A DNA stretch of 64,000 nt from JAIBJN01 sp963847985 (GCA_963847985.1 CAWKBS010000004.1:62001-126000), one strand, 5' to 3'; numbered from the stretch's first letter, positions 26,656-35,828 are shown. Numbers and translations: made by a program. Notes: a model not told the origin generated them from the sequence alone.

Positions 26656-27461
26656 GCCGAACCGACGAGCTCGAGATCCGGATCGCCTCGCTGGGAAGCG
26701 CCGTCGTGGCCTTCTCGGGAGGCGTCGACTCGTCGCTCGTCGCGGCGGTCGCCGTCCGGGCGCTGGGCCGGCGGGCGCTGGCCGTGACCGCGGTCTCCCC
26801 CGCGCTCGCCACCGGCGAGCTGGACGGGGCCCGCGGGGTGGCCCGGGCGGTCGGCATCAGCCACGAGGTCATCGCCACGGACGAGCTTGCCCGCGAGGGC
26901 TACGTCAGGAACGACCGCGACCGCTGCTACCACTGCAAGACGGAGCTGTACGAGCAGCTCTGGGGCCTGGCCCGCGCCCGCGGCTACGCGGCCGTCCTCT
27001 CGGGCGCGAACGCCGACGACACGGGCGACTGGCGCCCCGGGCTGCAGGCGGCCGCCGAGAACGGGGTCGTCCACCCGCTGCTCGAGGCGGGCGTCGGCAA
27101 GGAGGAGGTGCGCGCCCTCGCCGCCCGGCTTGGCGTTCCGAGCGCGTGGAAGCCGGCCTCGCCGTGCCTCGCCTCGCGCCTGCCCTACGGCACTGCGGTC
27201 GACCCGGCGATCCTGCGCCAGGTGGATCGCGCCGAGCTGGCGCTCAAGGCCCTCGGCTACCCGGTCGTCCGCGTCCGCCACTACGGCAGCCTCGGCCGAG
27301 TGGAGATCGCCGCCGACGACCTGCCACGCGCTCTCGCCGAGCGCGGCCGCGTGGAGGAAGCTGTCCGCGAAGCCGGCTACGCCGAGGTCGAGATCGACGA
27401 GCAGCCGTTCCGCTCCGGCTCGCTGAACCGGTTCGCCACCCGACTCCCCGTTCTCGGCTGA
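26652..27461 (+). CDS. larE: pyridinium-3,5-bisthiocarboxylic acid mononucleotide sulfurtransferase LarE
   Basis: A 269-residue PP-loop ATPase that adenylates the cofactor precursor and inserts sulfur. The ATP loop SGGVDSS is at residues 22-28. The cysteine used as a sacrificial sulfur donor in L. plantarum LarE corresponds to Cys172 here, in KPASPCLASRLPYG, so a sacrificial-cysteine mechanism is expected rather than the 4Fe-4S type. An additional RCYHCK pair occurs near residues 92-95. Start and stop are fixed by overlap with larC and a 2-bp gap before the hydrolase. Confidence 0.93.
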   Translation: MSRTDELEIRIASLGSAVVAFSGGVDSSLVAAVAVRALGRRALAVTAVSPALATGELDGARGVARAVGISHEVIATDELAREGYVRNDRDRCYHCKTELYEQLWGLARARGYAAVLSGANADDTGDWRPGLQAAAENGVVHPLLEAGVGKEEVRALAARLGVPSAWKPASPCLASRLPYGTAVDPAILRQVDRAELALKALGYPVVRVRHYGSLGRVEIAADDLPRALAERGRVEEAVREAGYAEVEIDEQPFRSGSLNRFATRLPVLG

Positions 27462-27463
27462 GC

Positions 27464-28027
27464 ATGGCCGAGCTGGTGCTCTTCCACCACGCGCAGGGCC
27501 TGACGCCCGGGTGCCTCGCCCTCGCGGACGAGCTTCGCGCGGGGGGACACGTCGTGCACGCGCCGGATCTCTACGAGGGCAGGACGTTCGCCGAGCTCGC
27601 CGACGGCATGGCCTACGTCCGGGCGGCCGGCTTCGACACGATCATGGAGCGAGGCCGGCTCGCCGCAGAGGGTCTGCCGGCCGAGATCGTCTACGCCGGG
27701 CTCTCGCTCGGAGCGATGCCGGCGCAGTTGCTGGCCCAGACGCGTCCGGGCGCCAGGGGCGCCTTGCTTCTGCACGCGGCCATCCCGCTCTCGGAGTTCG
27801 GCGGCGCCTGGCCCGAAGGAGTCCCGCTCCAGATCCACACGATGGAGGACGACGGCCTGGGCGACGTGGACGTCGCGCGCGAGCTCGCCGAGACGATCGA
27901 GGGCGCGGAGCTCTTCCTGTACCCCGGCGACCGGCACCTCTTCACGGACAGCAGCCTCGCCGACTACGACGAAGGCGCCGCCGCGCTGGTCAGGCAGCGC
28001 GTGCTCGGCTTCCTCGACGCTCTCTAG
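27464..28027 (+). CDS. dienelactone hydrolase-like alpha/beta-hydrolase
   Basis: A 187-residue small alpha/beta-hydrolase. FHHAQGLTPGCLALADELRAGGH opens the fold. GLSLGAMPAQ supplies the nucleophile elbow (GxSxG), and the late PGDRHLFTDSSLADYD contains the catalytic His, as in the dienelactone hydrolase family. It starts 2 bp after larE, so it is very probably co-transcribed with the cofactor genes. Substrate unknown; it could act on a lactone or ester related to the hydroxy acid used by the LarA-like enzyme. It converges with the DUF1858-like gene (4-bp overlap). Confidence 0.8.
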   Translation: MAELVLFHHAQGLTPGCLALADELRAGGHVVHAPDLYEGRTFAELADGMAYVRAAGFDTIMERGRLAAEGLPAEIVYAGLSLGAMPAQLLAQTRPGARGALLLHAAIPLSEFGGAWPEGVPLQIHTMEDDGLGDVDVARELAETIEGAELFLYPGDRHLFTDSSLADYDEGAAALVRQRVLGFLDAL

Positions 28028-28323
28028 GCAGCCCGGCGCCGCGCCGCTTCGAGCAGCTCCGCGCTCGGTGCACCGTGCTCCAGCGCGCGGAAGGCCTCGA
28101 GCAGCGCGCGAGGATCGCGCCCGTGCCGCGTCGCTGCCAGCGTCAGCGGCTCGTGGAAGGCGCCGCCGCAGTGCGCGCACGGGAGCGCGAGCTTGCCGAG
28201 GAGCCGCCCTGCCTCGCCGTCCGGGAACATGCGCAGGAGCTCGACGATCGTCGTCGAGCCTCTGATCTCGCGCGAGGCAGGCGGCGCGGCGGCGGTGCCG
28301 CGGGCGCCCCTGATGCCCCGCAC
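28024..28323 (-). CDS. DUF1858-like disulfide-domain small protein
   Basis: A 99-residue protein from GTG 28323, 11 bp after the larA-like stop. The core TTIVELLRMFPDGEAGRLLGKLALPCAHCGGAFHEPLTLAA, followed by HGRDPRALLEAF, matches DUF1858 (ScdA N-terminal-like) in spacing. The CAHC pair sits where family members carry CxxC. Such domains are linked to redox or metallocentre repair. It is co-directional with larA and is likely its operon partner. Its start is uncertain because the first 20 residues are low complexity. Confidence 0.6.
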   Translation of the reverse strand: MRGIRGARGTAAAPPASREIRGSTTIVELLRMFPDGEAGRLLGKLALPCAHCGGAFHEPLTLAATRHGRDPRALLEAFRALEHGAPSAELLEAARRRAA

Positions 28324-28334
28324 GTCGGTCTGCG

Positions 28335-29741
28335 TCAGTGGACGCGCACCTCCTGCGGGAACCGGAGCGCCTCCGCGTCCATCCGCACCACGTTGCTCGG
28401 CAGCTGGTAGCGGGCGTACGGGAGGACGACCACCTTCGCGTCCGGGCCGTGCCGCTCCATCGCCTCGGCGAAGGCCTCGTCGAGCGAGGTGGTCGCGTCC
28501 ATGCCGATGTCCGCCGCCATCTCGAGGTTCTCCTCGAGCGTGACGAGCTTCAGGTGCTTGCGCGTCATCACCTCGTAGATGGGCACCCAGATGCAGCCTG
28601 CCCACATCTGGATCTCGCGCGCGTGGATGTCCTTGAGAACGCGCTGGTAGTTCTCCGGCGTCGCCGGCATGTACGGCTTCATCAGGTCCATCAGCGCCAG
28701 CCCGGGGAAGTCGCCGACCGCGGTCGACACGCCGGGCGAGGGGCTCGTGTAGATGATCGTGCCGCCGTCGTTGAGCACGAAGTCGGCCGACATGCAGCCC
28801 CAGCCGGTGTGGAAGAAGAGGTGGTCGGTCGGCGCGAAGACACCGCAGACGGCGATGTCCGCCTGGTCGCCCGGGTGCTCGTAGGCATAGATCTCGTTGA
28901 AGCGCTCGATGGCGGCGCGGTGGGCGGCCGGATGGGAGCCGAACATGACCTCGATCACGCGCCCGCGCGTGTCGAGCACGACGTTCATCGTGCAGTCGAG
29001 CCCGCACATCGTCGCGACCTCGTCGATGTCGGAGCGCATCGGCCCGGCGTAGGCGCCGTAGTGCGTCTGCGGCGAGGGGACGAACGCGCAGTGGTTCGAC
29101 TCGATCGTCTCGTCGGAGACGACGCCGGGGAGGATGAGCTTGCCGCCGCCGCCCGCGCCCCAGTGGTTCGACTGGGCCTGGCCGATCGTGATCTTCACGT
29201 CGCTCCCGGCCACCTCGGAGTGCAGCCAGACCGGCGTGCCGCGCGAGGAGACGCCGACGTAGGTGTACATCTCGGAGTTCCGCGGCTCGTTCTGGAAGAA
29301 CTCGATGCCGAGCTTCTCCATGCGGTCGAGGTTCGCGCGGCCGATCTTCTGCTCGATGTCGGACTCCGACATCGGGAAGACCTTGCCGTTCGCGCAGACG
29401 ACGACCGCCTCGATGCCGGCGGCCTCGACCGCGTCGAGCACGGCGGGCAGGAGCCTCGACTGCGGCGTCGGCCGGAACTGGTTGTCGATGACGATCGCAA
29501 GGCGGCTCTTGCCCGCGAGCAGCTCGGAGAAGCGCGGCCCGTCCACCGGCTCCTCGAGCGCGCGCCGGGCCGCGTCGGTGGCGTCCCCGATCGGCTCGGG
29601 CTCGTCCGGATAGATCGCCGCGAGGAGGTTCCCGTCGGCTATCTCGAGCTCGAGCTCGTCGCGGTTGACCTTGTCCTCGTCGCCCGACGCGCCGATCGTC
29701 AGCGGGTCGAGCGACTCGTACGGGATCCGGTGCGTCGCCAT
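28335..29741 (-). CDS. LarA-family (DUF2088) racemase homologue with altered His motif
   Basis: A 468-residue nickel-pincer enzyme homologue. It keeps the N-terminal IDNQFRPTP (Asp86, Arg90; canonical DxTRPxP) and the cofactor-lysine loop GAGGGGKLILPG (Lys201), followed by TIESNH (His217). Where lactate racemase has the catalytic His108 in GTHRPM, this protein reads GKVFPM (Val121, Phe122). The His before the Lys loop is eight residues away (His193) rather than ten. It is therefore probably not a standard lactate racemase; another 2-hydroxy-acid racemase or epimerase, or a one-His variant, is likely. It faces larBCE, which would supply the cofactor. Confidence 0.85.
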   Translation of the reverse strand: MATHRIPYESLDPLTIGASGDEDKVNRDELELEIADGNLLAAIYPDEPEPIGDATDAARRALEEPVDGPRFSELLAGKSRLAIVIDNQFRPTPQSRLLPAVLDAVEAAGIEAVVVCANGKVFPMSESDIEQKIGRANLDRMEKLGIEFFQNEPRNSEMYTYVGVSSRGTPVWLHSEVAGSDVKITIGQAQSNHWGAGGGGKLILPGVVSDETIESNHCAFVPSPQTHYGAYAGPMRSDIDEVATMCGLDCTMNVVLDTRGRVIEVMFGSHPAAHRAAIERFNEIYAYEHPGDQADIAVCGVFAPTDHLFFHTGWGCMSADFVLNDGGTIIYTSPSPGVSTAVGDFPGLALMDLMKPYMPATPENYQRVLKDIHAREIQMWAGCIWVPIYEVMTRKHLKLVTLEENLEMAADIGMDATTSLDEAFAEAMERHGPDAKVVVLPYARYQLPSNVVRMDAEALRFPQEVRVH

Positions 29742-29795
29742 GCGTGTCGCCCTCCGTCTTCGCGGCAGTTAGGGTCTCGGCGAGAGGTTACACCG

Positions 29796-30263
29796 CTGAA
29801 CGCCCGCCGCTTCAACCACGTTTCCGTCCACGCCGAGGACCTCGAGACGTCGGTGCGCTTCTACGAGGAGCTGTTCGGAATGGAGCGCCTGCCGACCCCG
29901 AACTTCGGCCTGAACATCCGCTGGCTTGCGCTCGGGGACCAGCAGCTGCACGTCTTCGAGCGCCCGGTCCCGCGGCCCGAGTACCACCACTTCGGGCTCG
30001 ACGTCGAGGACTTCGAGGACGTCTATCTGAAGGCGCGCGAGCGCGGCATCCTGGACGCCGAGACATTCGGCGGGGCGGTGCGCGAGCTGCCCGACGGCGC
30101 CGTGCAGATGTACCTGCGCGACCCGGCCGGCAACCTCGTCGAGGTCAACTGGCCCGACCTCACGACCCTCGACCGCTCCGTCTTCGACGAGGTCGTGCGG
30201 GTCGCCGACATGGAGCCGCAGGAGGGCGAGGCGGCCCTGGCCCGGCTCTACCACAGCCCGTAG
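29796..30263 (+). CDS. glyoxalase/bleomycin-resistance (VOC) family protein
   Basis: A 155-residue VOC-superfamily protein. It opens FNHVSVHAEDLETSVRFYEELFGM, has a metal-ligand-like EYHHFGLDVEDFEDVY in the second half, and ends with YLRDPAGNLVEVNWPD (the usual metal-binding Glu). No ATG, GTG or TTG precedes the conserved FNHVSV. CTG at 29796 with GAGAGG at 29782-29787 is the best start. It is divergent from the LarA-like gene and 2 bp from the UspA gene. The substrate is unknown. Confidence 0.78.
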   Translation: MNARRFNHVSVHAEDLETSVRFYEELFGMERLPTPNFGLNIRWLALGDQQLHVFERPVPRPEYHHFGLDVEDFEDVYLKARERGILDAETFGGAVRELPDGAVQMYLRDPAGNLVEVNWPDLTTLDRSVFDEVVRVADMEPQEGEAALARLYHSP

Positions 30264-30265
30264 CC

Positions 30266-30706
30266 ATGGCGACGATCCTGGTCGGCTACGACGACGGCTC
30301 GCACGCGAAGCACGCGCTCGAGCGCGGCATCGAGGAAGCGAAGGAGACCGGCGCCCACCTGGTCGTCGTCTCCGTCCTCGAGCTGCCCCTCGACCCGAAT
30401 GCGCCCCGGAACTTCGGCACCCTCGGCGACGGCCCCGCCGCGCGGATGCCGGCAGGGCTCCCGTCCGCGCTCGAGCCTGTCGTCGCCCACGCCCACGACC
30501 GCGTCGCCGCCGCCGGGCTGCGCGCCGACTTCATCTCGGCGGCCGGCGGTCCCGCCGAGGTCATCATCGAGGTGGCGAAGGAGCGAAACGCGTCCCTGAT
30601 CGTCCTCGGCGAGCACCACCACAGCCTGTTCGCCGCGCTCGTCGGCTCGGACGTCCCGGGCGAGGTCAAGCGCCGCTCGGGCGCCGACGTCCTCGTCGTG
30701 GACTGA
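30266..30706 (+). CDS. universal stress protein (UspA family)
   Basis: A 146-residue single Usp domain. It starts TILVGYDDGSHAKHALERGIEEA and ends with the nucleotide-binding stretch LIVLGEHHHSLFAALVGSDVPGEVKRRSGADVLVV. The GxxxxxxxxxGS spacing resembles the ATP-binding G-2X-G-9X-G(S/T) motif, but the first glycines are replaced by EHHH, so nucleotide binding is uncertain. It follows the VOC gene by 2 bp. Confidence 0.85.
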   Translation: MATILVGYDDGSHAKHALERGIEEAKETGAHLVVVSVLELPLDPNAPRNFGTLGDGPAARMPAGLPSALEPVVAHAHDRVAAAGLRADFISAAGGPAEVIIEVAKERNASLIVLGEHHHSLFAALVGSDVPGEVKRRSGADVLVVD

Positions 30707-30752
30707 GGCCCGGCCCCGGCCGAGCCCGCCGCGCCGTGGAAGGATGCGGCGG

Positions 30753-31184
30753 ATGGACGAGCGCGCGCTGAGCCTCGACCAGGCCCCTGTCGAGATCGCG
30801 GCCTCGACCCTGCCGCCGCCGCTCATGACGTACGTCGGGGACGGTCAGTGGCAGCTCGAGGCCGACTACACCTACCGGGACGGCGACACCGCGATCACGG
30901 TGCCGAAGGGGTTCCGTTTCGACCTCTCCTCCGTGCCGCGCGCCTTCTGGTCCGCGATCGCCCCGTTCGAGCTCTCCATCGTGGCGCCGCTCCTGCACGA
31001 CTTCCTCTACCGCTACGGCGGCGAGCCGCCCGTCGGCTCGGTTGTTCCGCCGCGCACCTACACACGCGCAGAAACCGACCGCCTGTTCCGAGCGATCATG
31101 GAGGCCGAGGGCGTACCCGCCTGGCGGAGGACGCTCGCCTACCTCGCCGTGCGGACATTCGGCCGCGGGGCCTGGCGTGACTGA
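30753..31184 (+). CDS. DUF1353 family protein
   Basis: About 143 residues. The DUF1353 pattern is clear: VPKGFRFDLSSVPRAFW, then APLLHDFLYRYGG, then RAETDRLFRAIMEAEGVPAWRRTLAYLAVRTFG. The family is best known from phages and prophages, but no phage genes lie nearby. Molecular function is unknown; conserved Asp/His residues suggest a hydrolase-like or structural role. GGAAGG at 30738-30743 fits the second ATG (30753) better than the first (30744). Confidence 0.8.
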   Translation: MDERALSLDQAPVEIAASTLPPPLMTYVGDGQWQLEADYTYRDGDTAITVPKGFRFDLSSVPRAFWSAIAPFELSIVAPLLHDFLYRYGGEPPVGSVVPPRTYTRAETDRLFRAIMEAEGVPAWRRTLAYLAVRTFGRGAWRD

Positions 31185-31656
31185 CGAGACCTGGCGCATG
31201 CGGGTCGAGCTGGGGAGCGGCGCCCCGGATGACCCCGCGTGGCCGGAGGGGATCCGAGTCTCGACGTTCCGGCTGGACGACGCCCGCGCCCTGCACGCCC
31301 TCCTGGAGCATGGCTACCGCAGGGGCGGCGGCACGGTCGACCGGTTCGAGGCCTGGCTGCCGGCGATGACCGGCGACCCCGAGTTCGATCCTTCCCTCTG
31401 GTTCCTGGCTCGGGCAGAGGACCGGCTCGCCGGTGCCGCGCTGTGCTGGACGAGCGCCTTCGTCAAGGACCTCGCCGTCCACGAGTCGTGGCGGCGGCGC
31501 GGCCTCGGCGAGGCTCTACTCCGCCGTGTCCTCGCCGCGTTCGCCGCCCGGAGCGCAGCCGCGGTCGAGCTCAAGGTCCACGCGGCGAATGCCGGCGCCG
31601 TCCGGCTCTATGAACGGCTCGGCTTCGTCGTCGTCGAGCGCATCCCGGACACATGA
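31177..31656 (+). CDS. GNAT-family N-acetyltransferase
   Basis: A 159-residue acetyltransferase from GTG 31177, overlapping the DUF1353 stop by 8 bp (ATG at 31198 is an alternative). The acetyl-CoA motif is AVHESWRRRGLGEALLRRVL, followed by ELKVHAANAGAVRLYERLGFVVVER. The N-terminal half (VSTFRLDDARALHALLEHG) is the acceptor side. The substrate is unknown. Its stop overlaps the next ATG (ATGA). Confidence 0.85.
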   Translation: MTDETWRMRVELGSGAPDDPAWPEGIRVSTFRLDDARALHALLEHGYRRGGGTVDRFEAWLPAMTGDPEFDPSLWFLARAEDRLAGAALCWTSAFVKDLAVHESWRRRGLGEALLRRVLAAFAARSAAAVELKVHAANAGAVRLYERLGFVVVERIPDT

Positions 31657-32003
31657 GCGACTGGTCTGCGTTCGGCGACGAGCCGTACTGCTACCTGACC
31701 ACCCGCGGCCGCGTGACCGGCCGGCCGCACCGGATCGAGATCTGGTTCGCGCTCGACGGCGCCACCGCCTACCTGCTCTCGGGCGGCGGCGACCGCTCCG
31801 ACTGGGTCAAGAACCTCCGCCGGACGCCGGAGGTCACCGTCGAGCTCGGCCCCCACGCCTTCCCGGGACGTGCGAGGGTCGTCGACGATCCGGCCGAGGA
31901 CGAGCGCGCGCGGACCCTCGTGCACGACAAGTACGCGGGCAGCTACGGGAACCTTTCCGGCTGGCGAAGCTCGGCGCTCCCGGTGGCAATCGACCTCGGC
32001 TGA
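31653..32003 (+). CDS. DUF385/deazaflavin-type nitroreductase family protein
   Basis: A 116-residue split-beta-barrel protein. CYLTTRGRVTGRPHRIEIWFALDG, YLLSGGGDRSDWVKNLRRTPEVTVELG and VHDKYAG match the DUF385 (Ddn-like, F420-dependent) family, in which members reduce or bind F420-linked substrates. This suggests the host makes F420, common in actinobacteria, but the cofactor cannot be proven here. It is the last gene of the coupled DUF1353-GNAT-DUF385 run. Confidence 0.78.
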   Translation: MSDWSAFGDEPYCYLTTRGRVTGRPHRIEIWFALDGATAYLLSGGGDRSDWVKNLRRTPEVTVELGPHAFPGRARVVDDPAEDERARTLVHDKYAGSYGNLSGWRSSALPVAIDLG

Positions 32004-32047
32004 TTCGTCAGACGGTGGCGACCTGGTGGAGGCTCAGGTCGGAAGGT

Positions 32048-32992
32048 CTACGGCACCACGACGAGCTTCGTCCCGGCGCCCTCGGCCTGGCGGCGCCACG
32101 CTTCGGCGACAGCGTCGAGCGGCACCCGTTCCACGTCGAGCCTGATGTCGCCGGCCATGGCGTGGCCGACCAGCCGTCGGTAGTGCTCGGCCAGCTCGTC
32201 GGGAGGGGCGGCGAAATTCGTGTGGCCGAGGATCGAGAGGCTCTTGAAGCGCACGACCGCCGAGTCGAGCTCGGCCTTCTGCCCGGCGGACTGGCCGAGG
32301 TTGACGATCGTGGCGCCCGGAACCGCGGCCTCGGTCGCGGCCGCCGCGGGCCGTCCCCAGAGGGGGTCGAAGACCCAGTTCGGGCCCTCGCCGCCGAACG
32401 CCTCCTTGAAGGCGACGGTGAGGTCGTCGTGCTCGTCGAGGCGCACCGTCGCGTCGGCGCCGACCTCCGCCGCACGCTCGAGGCCGGCGGCGCTCCGGCC
32501 GGCCGCGACGACCCGTGCGGCACCGAGGAGCTTCGCCGTCTGCACGGCGACGAGGCCGACCGAGCCCGTGGCGCCGAGCACCAGGACGTTCTCCCCGCCG
32601 CGGAGCGGGGCACGCCAGGCGAAGGGCAGCCATCCCGCCAGGCCGGCGATCCCCAGCCCGGCCGCGAGCGCGGGGTCCGCCCCGTCGGGCACCTCGACCG
32701 CATGCGCGTCTCCGAGCGGCGCGCGCTCGGCCATCGCGCCCTGCGCCGTCCGCCCCAGCGAGCCGCCGAAGATCCAGACCGCCCTGCCGTCGGCGGTGCG
32801 GCCCACGGCCTCGCAGCCGGGGACGTAGGGCAGCTCGGGGTGCCCGGTCGCGAGGATGCCACGGGAGACCGAAAGGTCGATCGGGTTGATCGGCGCCGCG
32901 AGAACCTCGATCGCCTCGCCGGTGGGCTCGGGCGGCTCGCCGGGCTCCGCAGTCGCCCCGACCTCGCGTATCAGCGCAGCCCACGCGCGCAA
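32048..32992 (-). CDS. zinc-type alcohol dehydrogenase / quinone oxidoreductase-like protein
   Basis: About 314 residues of the MDR superfamily. The N-terminal GroES-like part has APINPIDLSVSRGILATGHPELPYVPGCEAVG. The Rossmann loop is VLVLGATGSVGLVAVQTAKLLGA, typical of NADPH-dependent quinone reductases. It ends FDPLWGRPAAAATEAAVPG and a C-terminal RLVGHAMAGDIRLDV segment. No structural zinc cysteines are seen, in line with the zinc-free quinone-reductase branch. TTG at 32992 gives the best N-terminus. The upstream regulator's frame runs into this gene, but only because of a frame break. Confidence 0.8.
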   Translation of the reverse strand: MRAWAALIREVGATAEPGEPPEPTGEAIEVLAAPINPIDLSVSRGILATGHPELPYVPGCEAVGRTADGRAVWIFGGSLGRTAQGAMAERAPLGDAHAVEVPDGADPALAAGLGIAGLAGWLPFAWRAPLRGGENVLVLGATGSVGLVAVQTAKLLGAARVVAAGRSAAGLERAAEVGADATVRLDEHDDLTVAFKEAFGGEGPNWVFDPLWGRPAAAATEAAVPGATIVNLGQSAGQKAELDSAVVRFKSLSILGHTNFAAPPDELAEHYRRLVGHAMAGDIRLDVERVPLDAVAEAWRRQAEGAGTKLVVVP

Positions 32993-33059
32993 CCCTAGTC
33001 GACCCCGCTCGCGGCCCGCTCCCCACTTGCCCGGGACGGCATCGTGATTTCGACGGGCT

Positions 33060-35823
33060 TCAAGGAGCGATACGCGAGGCGAGCTCGAGCGCGACCGCCA
33101 GCGCCGCCTCGACCCCGATCGCAGCACCGCCGTCGATGGCCGCGTCCGCGTCCTCGAGCCGCTCGCGGAGCGAGGCGGCGACGAAGCCTGTCGCGCTGCC
33201 TCGTACGCGTTGGGCGATCCACCGATCCGTTCGAAGCTTGCACGGCAGGATCCGATCAGGAGCGCGGCATCCTCGGGAGCGTCGAGCGCGAGCGCGAGCG
33301 CGGCTGCCAGACCGAGTGCGTGGCCGGTGACCTCGACGAATCCCACCTCGGCCGCCACGGTCAGGCACTCGACGAGCCTTCGGTGCGCCTCGGCGAGGTC
33401 GTTCTGCGCGAGCGCGATCGAGGCGAGGGTGAAGCTCATGTACGCGACGCCGTCGCGGTCGCCGCTTCCCCGCTGCGCCTCGAGGACGGGCACGGCGGTC
33501 GCCCGTGCGCGCTCGAGGTCCCCGACCTGCTCGTATGACTCGGCGAGGTTGCCGAGCGCGATCAGTTGCAGGAACTCCCCGTCGGGGAGCATCTCAGCTG
33601 CGGCCGCGCTGTACTCGATCCCGGCGTGAGGGTTCCCGGCGGCGTTCGCGCCGGAACCCAGCTGCACGTAAGTCTTGCCGACCAGGAGCGTGTCCCCGAG
33701 GGACTTGTAGGTCTCGAGAGCGGCGAGCCACAACGTATGCGCGCCGTCGTAGTCGCCGGCCGCGGTGCGCATGACCGCGGTCTCGTCCTGTATCCGAGCC
33801 CGCAGGCGCGGCTCGAGCCGGTCAGACCGCTCGAGCGCCTCCTCGACTCGGCGCCTGCCTTCGATCCCGTGGCCGCGTACTCGCCAGAAGTGGCGCATCT
33901 CGCTCGCGAGCCGGGCCTCGCTCACGGCGTCGCCGGTCTCGCGGGCGAACTCGAGCGCCGCGCGCACGTTCCCCAGCTCTGGCTCGACGCGGTCCAGCCA
34001 CGGCGTGGACTTCAGCCAGTAGCGCGTCTCGTCGCCCCCTGCGAGCTCGATGCACCAGGCGAGCTGCCGGCGGCGCGCCTCGTGCTCGGGGTCGGCTCGG
34101 TCGAGCTCTTCCGCCGCGTACGCCTTGATCGTCTCGAGCATGTCGAAGCGGGGGTCGCCGCCGTAACTCGGCGCGGAGGTGACGAGGCTCGCGTCGAGGA
34201 GGGCGTCAGGGCCGCCGCGACGTCCGTCCCGGGCCCGGCCACGAACTCGAGCGCCTCCAGGGACGCACCGCCCGGGAAGGCGGCGAGGGCAGCCAGAGCC
34301 CGCTTCGCCGCCGGATCGAGCAGGTTCACGCTCCACTCCACGGTTGCGCGAAGCGAGCGCCGGCGCTCGGGAAGGTCGGGAGCGGTGCGGGTCAGAAGCG
34401 ACAACGCCTCTCCGAGCCGCTTGGCGGTGCCCTCGACACCGAGGACCCGGACGCGCGCAGCGGCTAGCTCGATCGCCAGCGGAAGCCCGTCGAGCGCCCT
34501 CGTTATGCGGGAGATCGCCGCGACGTTCGCGTCGGTCACCGTGAACCCGGGCTCGGCCTCGCGGGCGCGATCGACGTACAGGCGAACCGCGGGGCTCAGG
34601 GTGATCGCGGCGAGGTCGGTCGCACCTGCCTCGGGGACCGCCAGCGGCGGAACGTGGTACTCGCGCTCGAGGGTGATCCTGAGCGGCACCCGGCTCGTGG
34701 CCAGGACCCTGAGGCTGGGCGCCGCCTGGAGCAGCTCGGCGAGCGCCGCGAAGGAGTCGGGAAGGTGCTCGAGGTTATCGACGACGACGAGGGTGTCCGA
34801 GCGCTTGGCGAGCGCCTCTCGAAGGGTCTCGAGCGGCGCCTCGCCCTGCTCCTCGTCGATCCCGAGCGCAGTTCCAATGCTCGCAAGCACGAGCCCGGGA
34901 TCGGTCAGCGGCGCGAGATCGACGAACGCCGCCCCACCCGCCTGCGCCGCCGCCGCCAGCGCGAGACTCGTCTTCCCCGTGCCGCCGGGGCCGGTGAGGG
35001 TGAGCAGGCGCGTTTCCGGCCGCCGCAGGAGGCCGCTCAGAGCAGCGAGCTCGAGGTCGCGGCCGATCAGCTCGGCGCCCGCGCCGAGCGCGGGCTCGGA
35101 GGCGATGGACGAGGCCGGCACGAGCGACGGGTCGTGCTCGAGGATCCGGCGCTCGAGCGCGCGGAGCTCGGTGGAAGGCTCGAGGCCCAGCTCGCCCAGT
35201 GCGGCCCGTGCCTCTCGATAGGCGGCGAGCGCGTCGGCCTGGCGACCGGAGCGGTAGAGGGCGAGCATGCGCTGGGCCTGGAGGCGCTCTCGATGAGGGT
35301 TGGCCGCGACCAGAGCGTCGAGCTCGCCGGCGAGAGTGGTGTGCCGTCCCCGCCCGAGGTCGGCCTCGATCCGCGCCTCGAGCGCAGCCAGCCGGCTCTC
35401 CTCGAGCCGCGCCGCCTCGATCTGGGCGAAGGGCTCGTAGGCGAGGTCGGCGAGCGCCGGGCCACGCCAGACCGCGAGCGCCTCGCGGAGCGCATCGGGC
35501 TCGCCGGAGGCGGCGAGCCGCTCGAACCTCTCGACGTCGAGCTCGCCCGTCTCGACCCGGACGAGATAGCCGGGGGGCCTGGTCACGATGCGATCGGGGC
35601 CGAGAGTCTTGCGGAGCGCGTGAACGTGCACCTGCAGGGCGCCGGGAGCACTCTCGGGCGGAGCTTCACCCCAGATCCCGTCGATCAGTCGATCCGTCGA
35701 GACGGCCTCATTGGGGTTGAGCAGGAGCAACGTGAGCAAGGCGCGCGGCCGTTTCCCACCCAGGGGCAGCGGCACGCCGTCGTCTCCGATCACCTCCAAC
35801 GGCCCTAAGAGCCGAAACTCCAT
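33060..35823 (-). CDS. SARP/AfsR-type transcriptional activator (BTAD, NB-ARC, TPR; two frameshifts)
   Basis: About 920 residues once two one-base breaks are joined. Residues 1-95 are a winged-helix DNA-binding domain (MEFRLLGPLEVIGDDGVPLPL), about 97-235 a BTAD domain, and about 250-560 an NB-ARC-like ATPase with P-loop GPGGTGKTS (278-286) and Walker B TLVVVDNLEHL. A TPR-rich region (ALETYKSLGDTLLVGKTYVQLG) follows after the break near 34215. The C-terminal AASLRERLEDADAAIDGG follows the break near 33190 and ends at 33060. SARPs activate nearby genes from heptamer repeats; such repeats lie just upstream, toward the divergent cupin gene. Confidence 0.8.
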
Positions 35824-35828
35824 GGCCC

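Noticed and set aside
32048..34336. One long protein joining a TPR regulator to a quinone oxidoreductase
   Set aside because: The join is produced by a one-base break near 33190. The regulator's conserved C-terminus continues in another frame to 33060, and the oxidoreductase has its own start at 32992.
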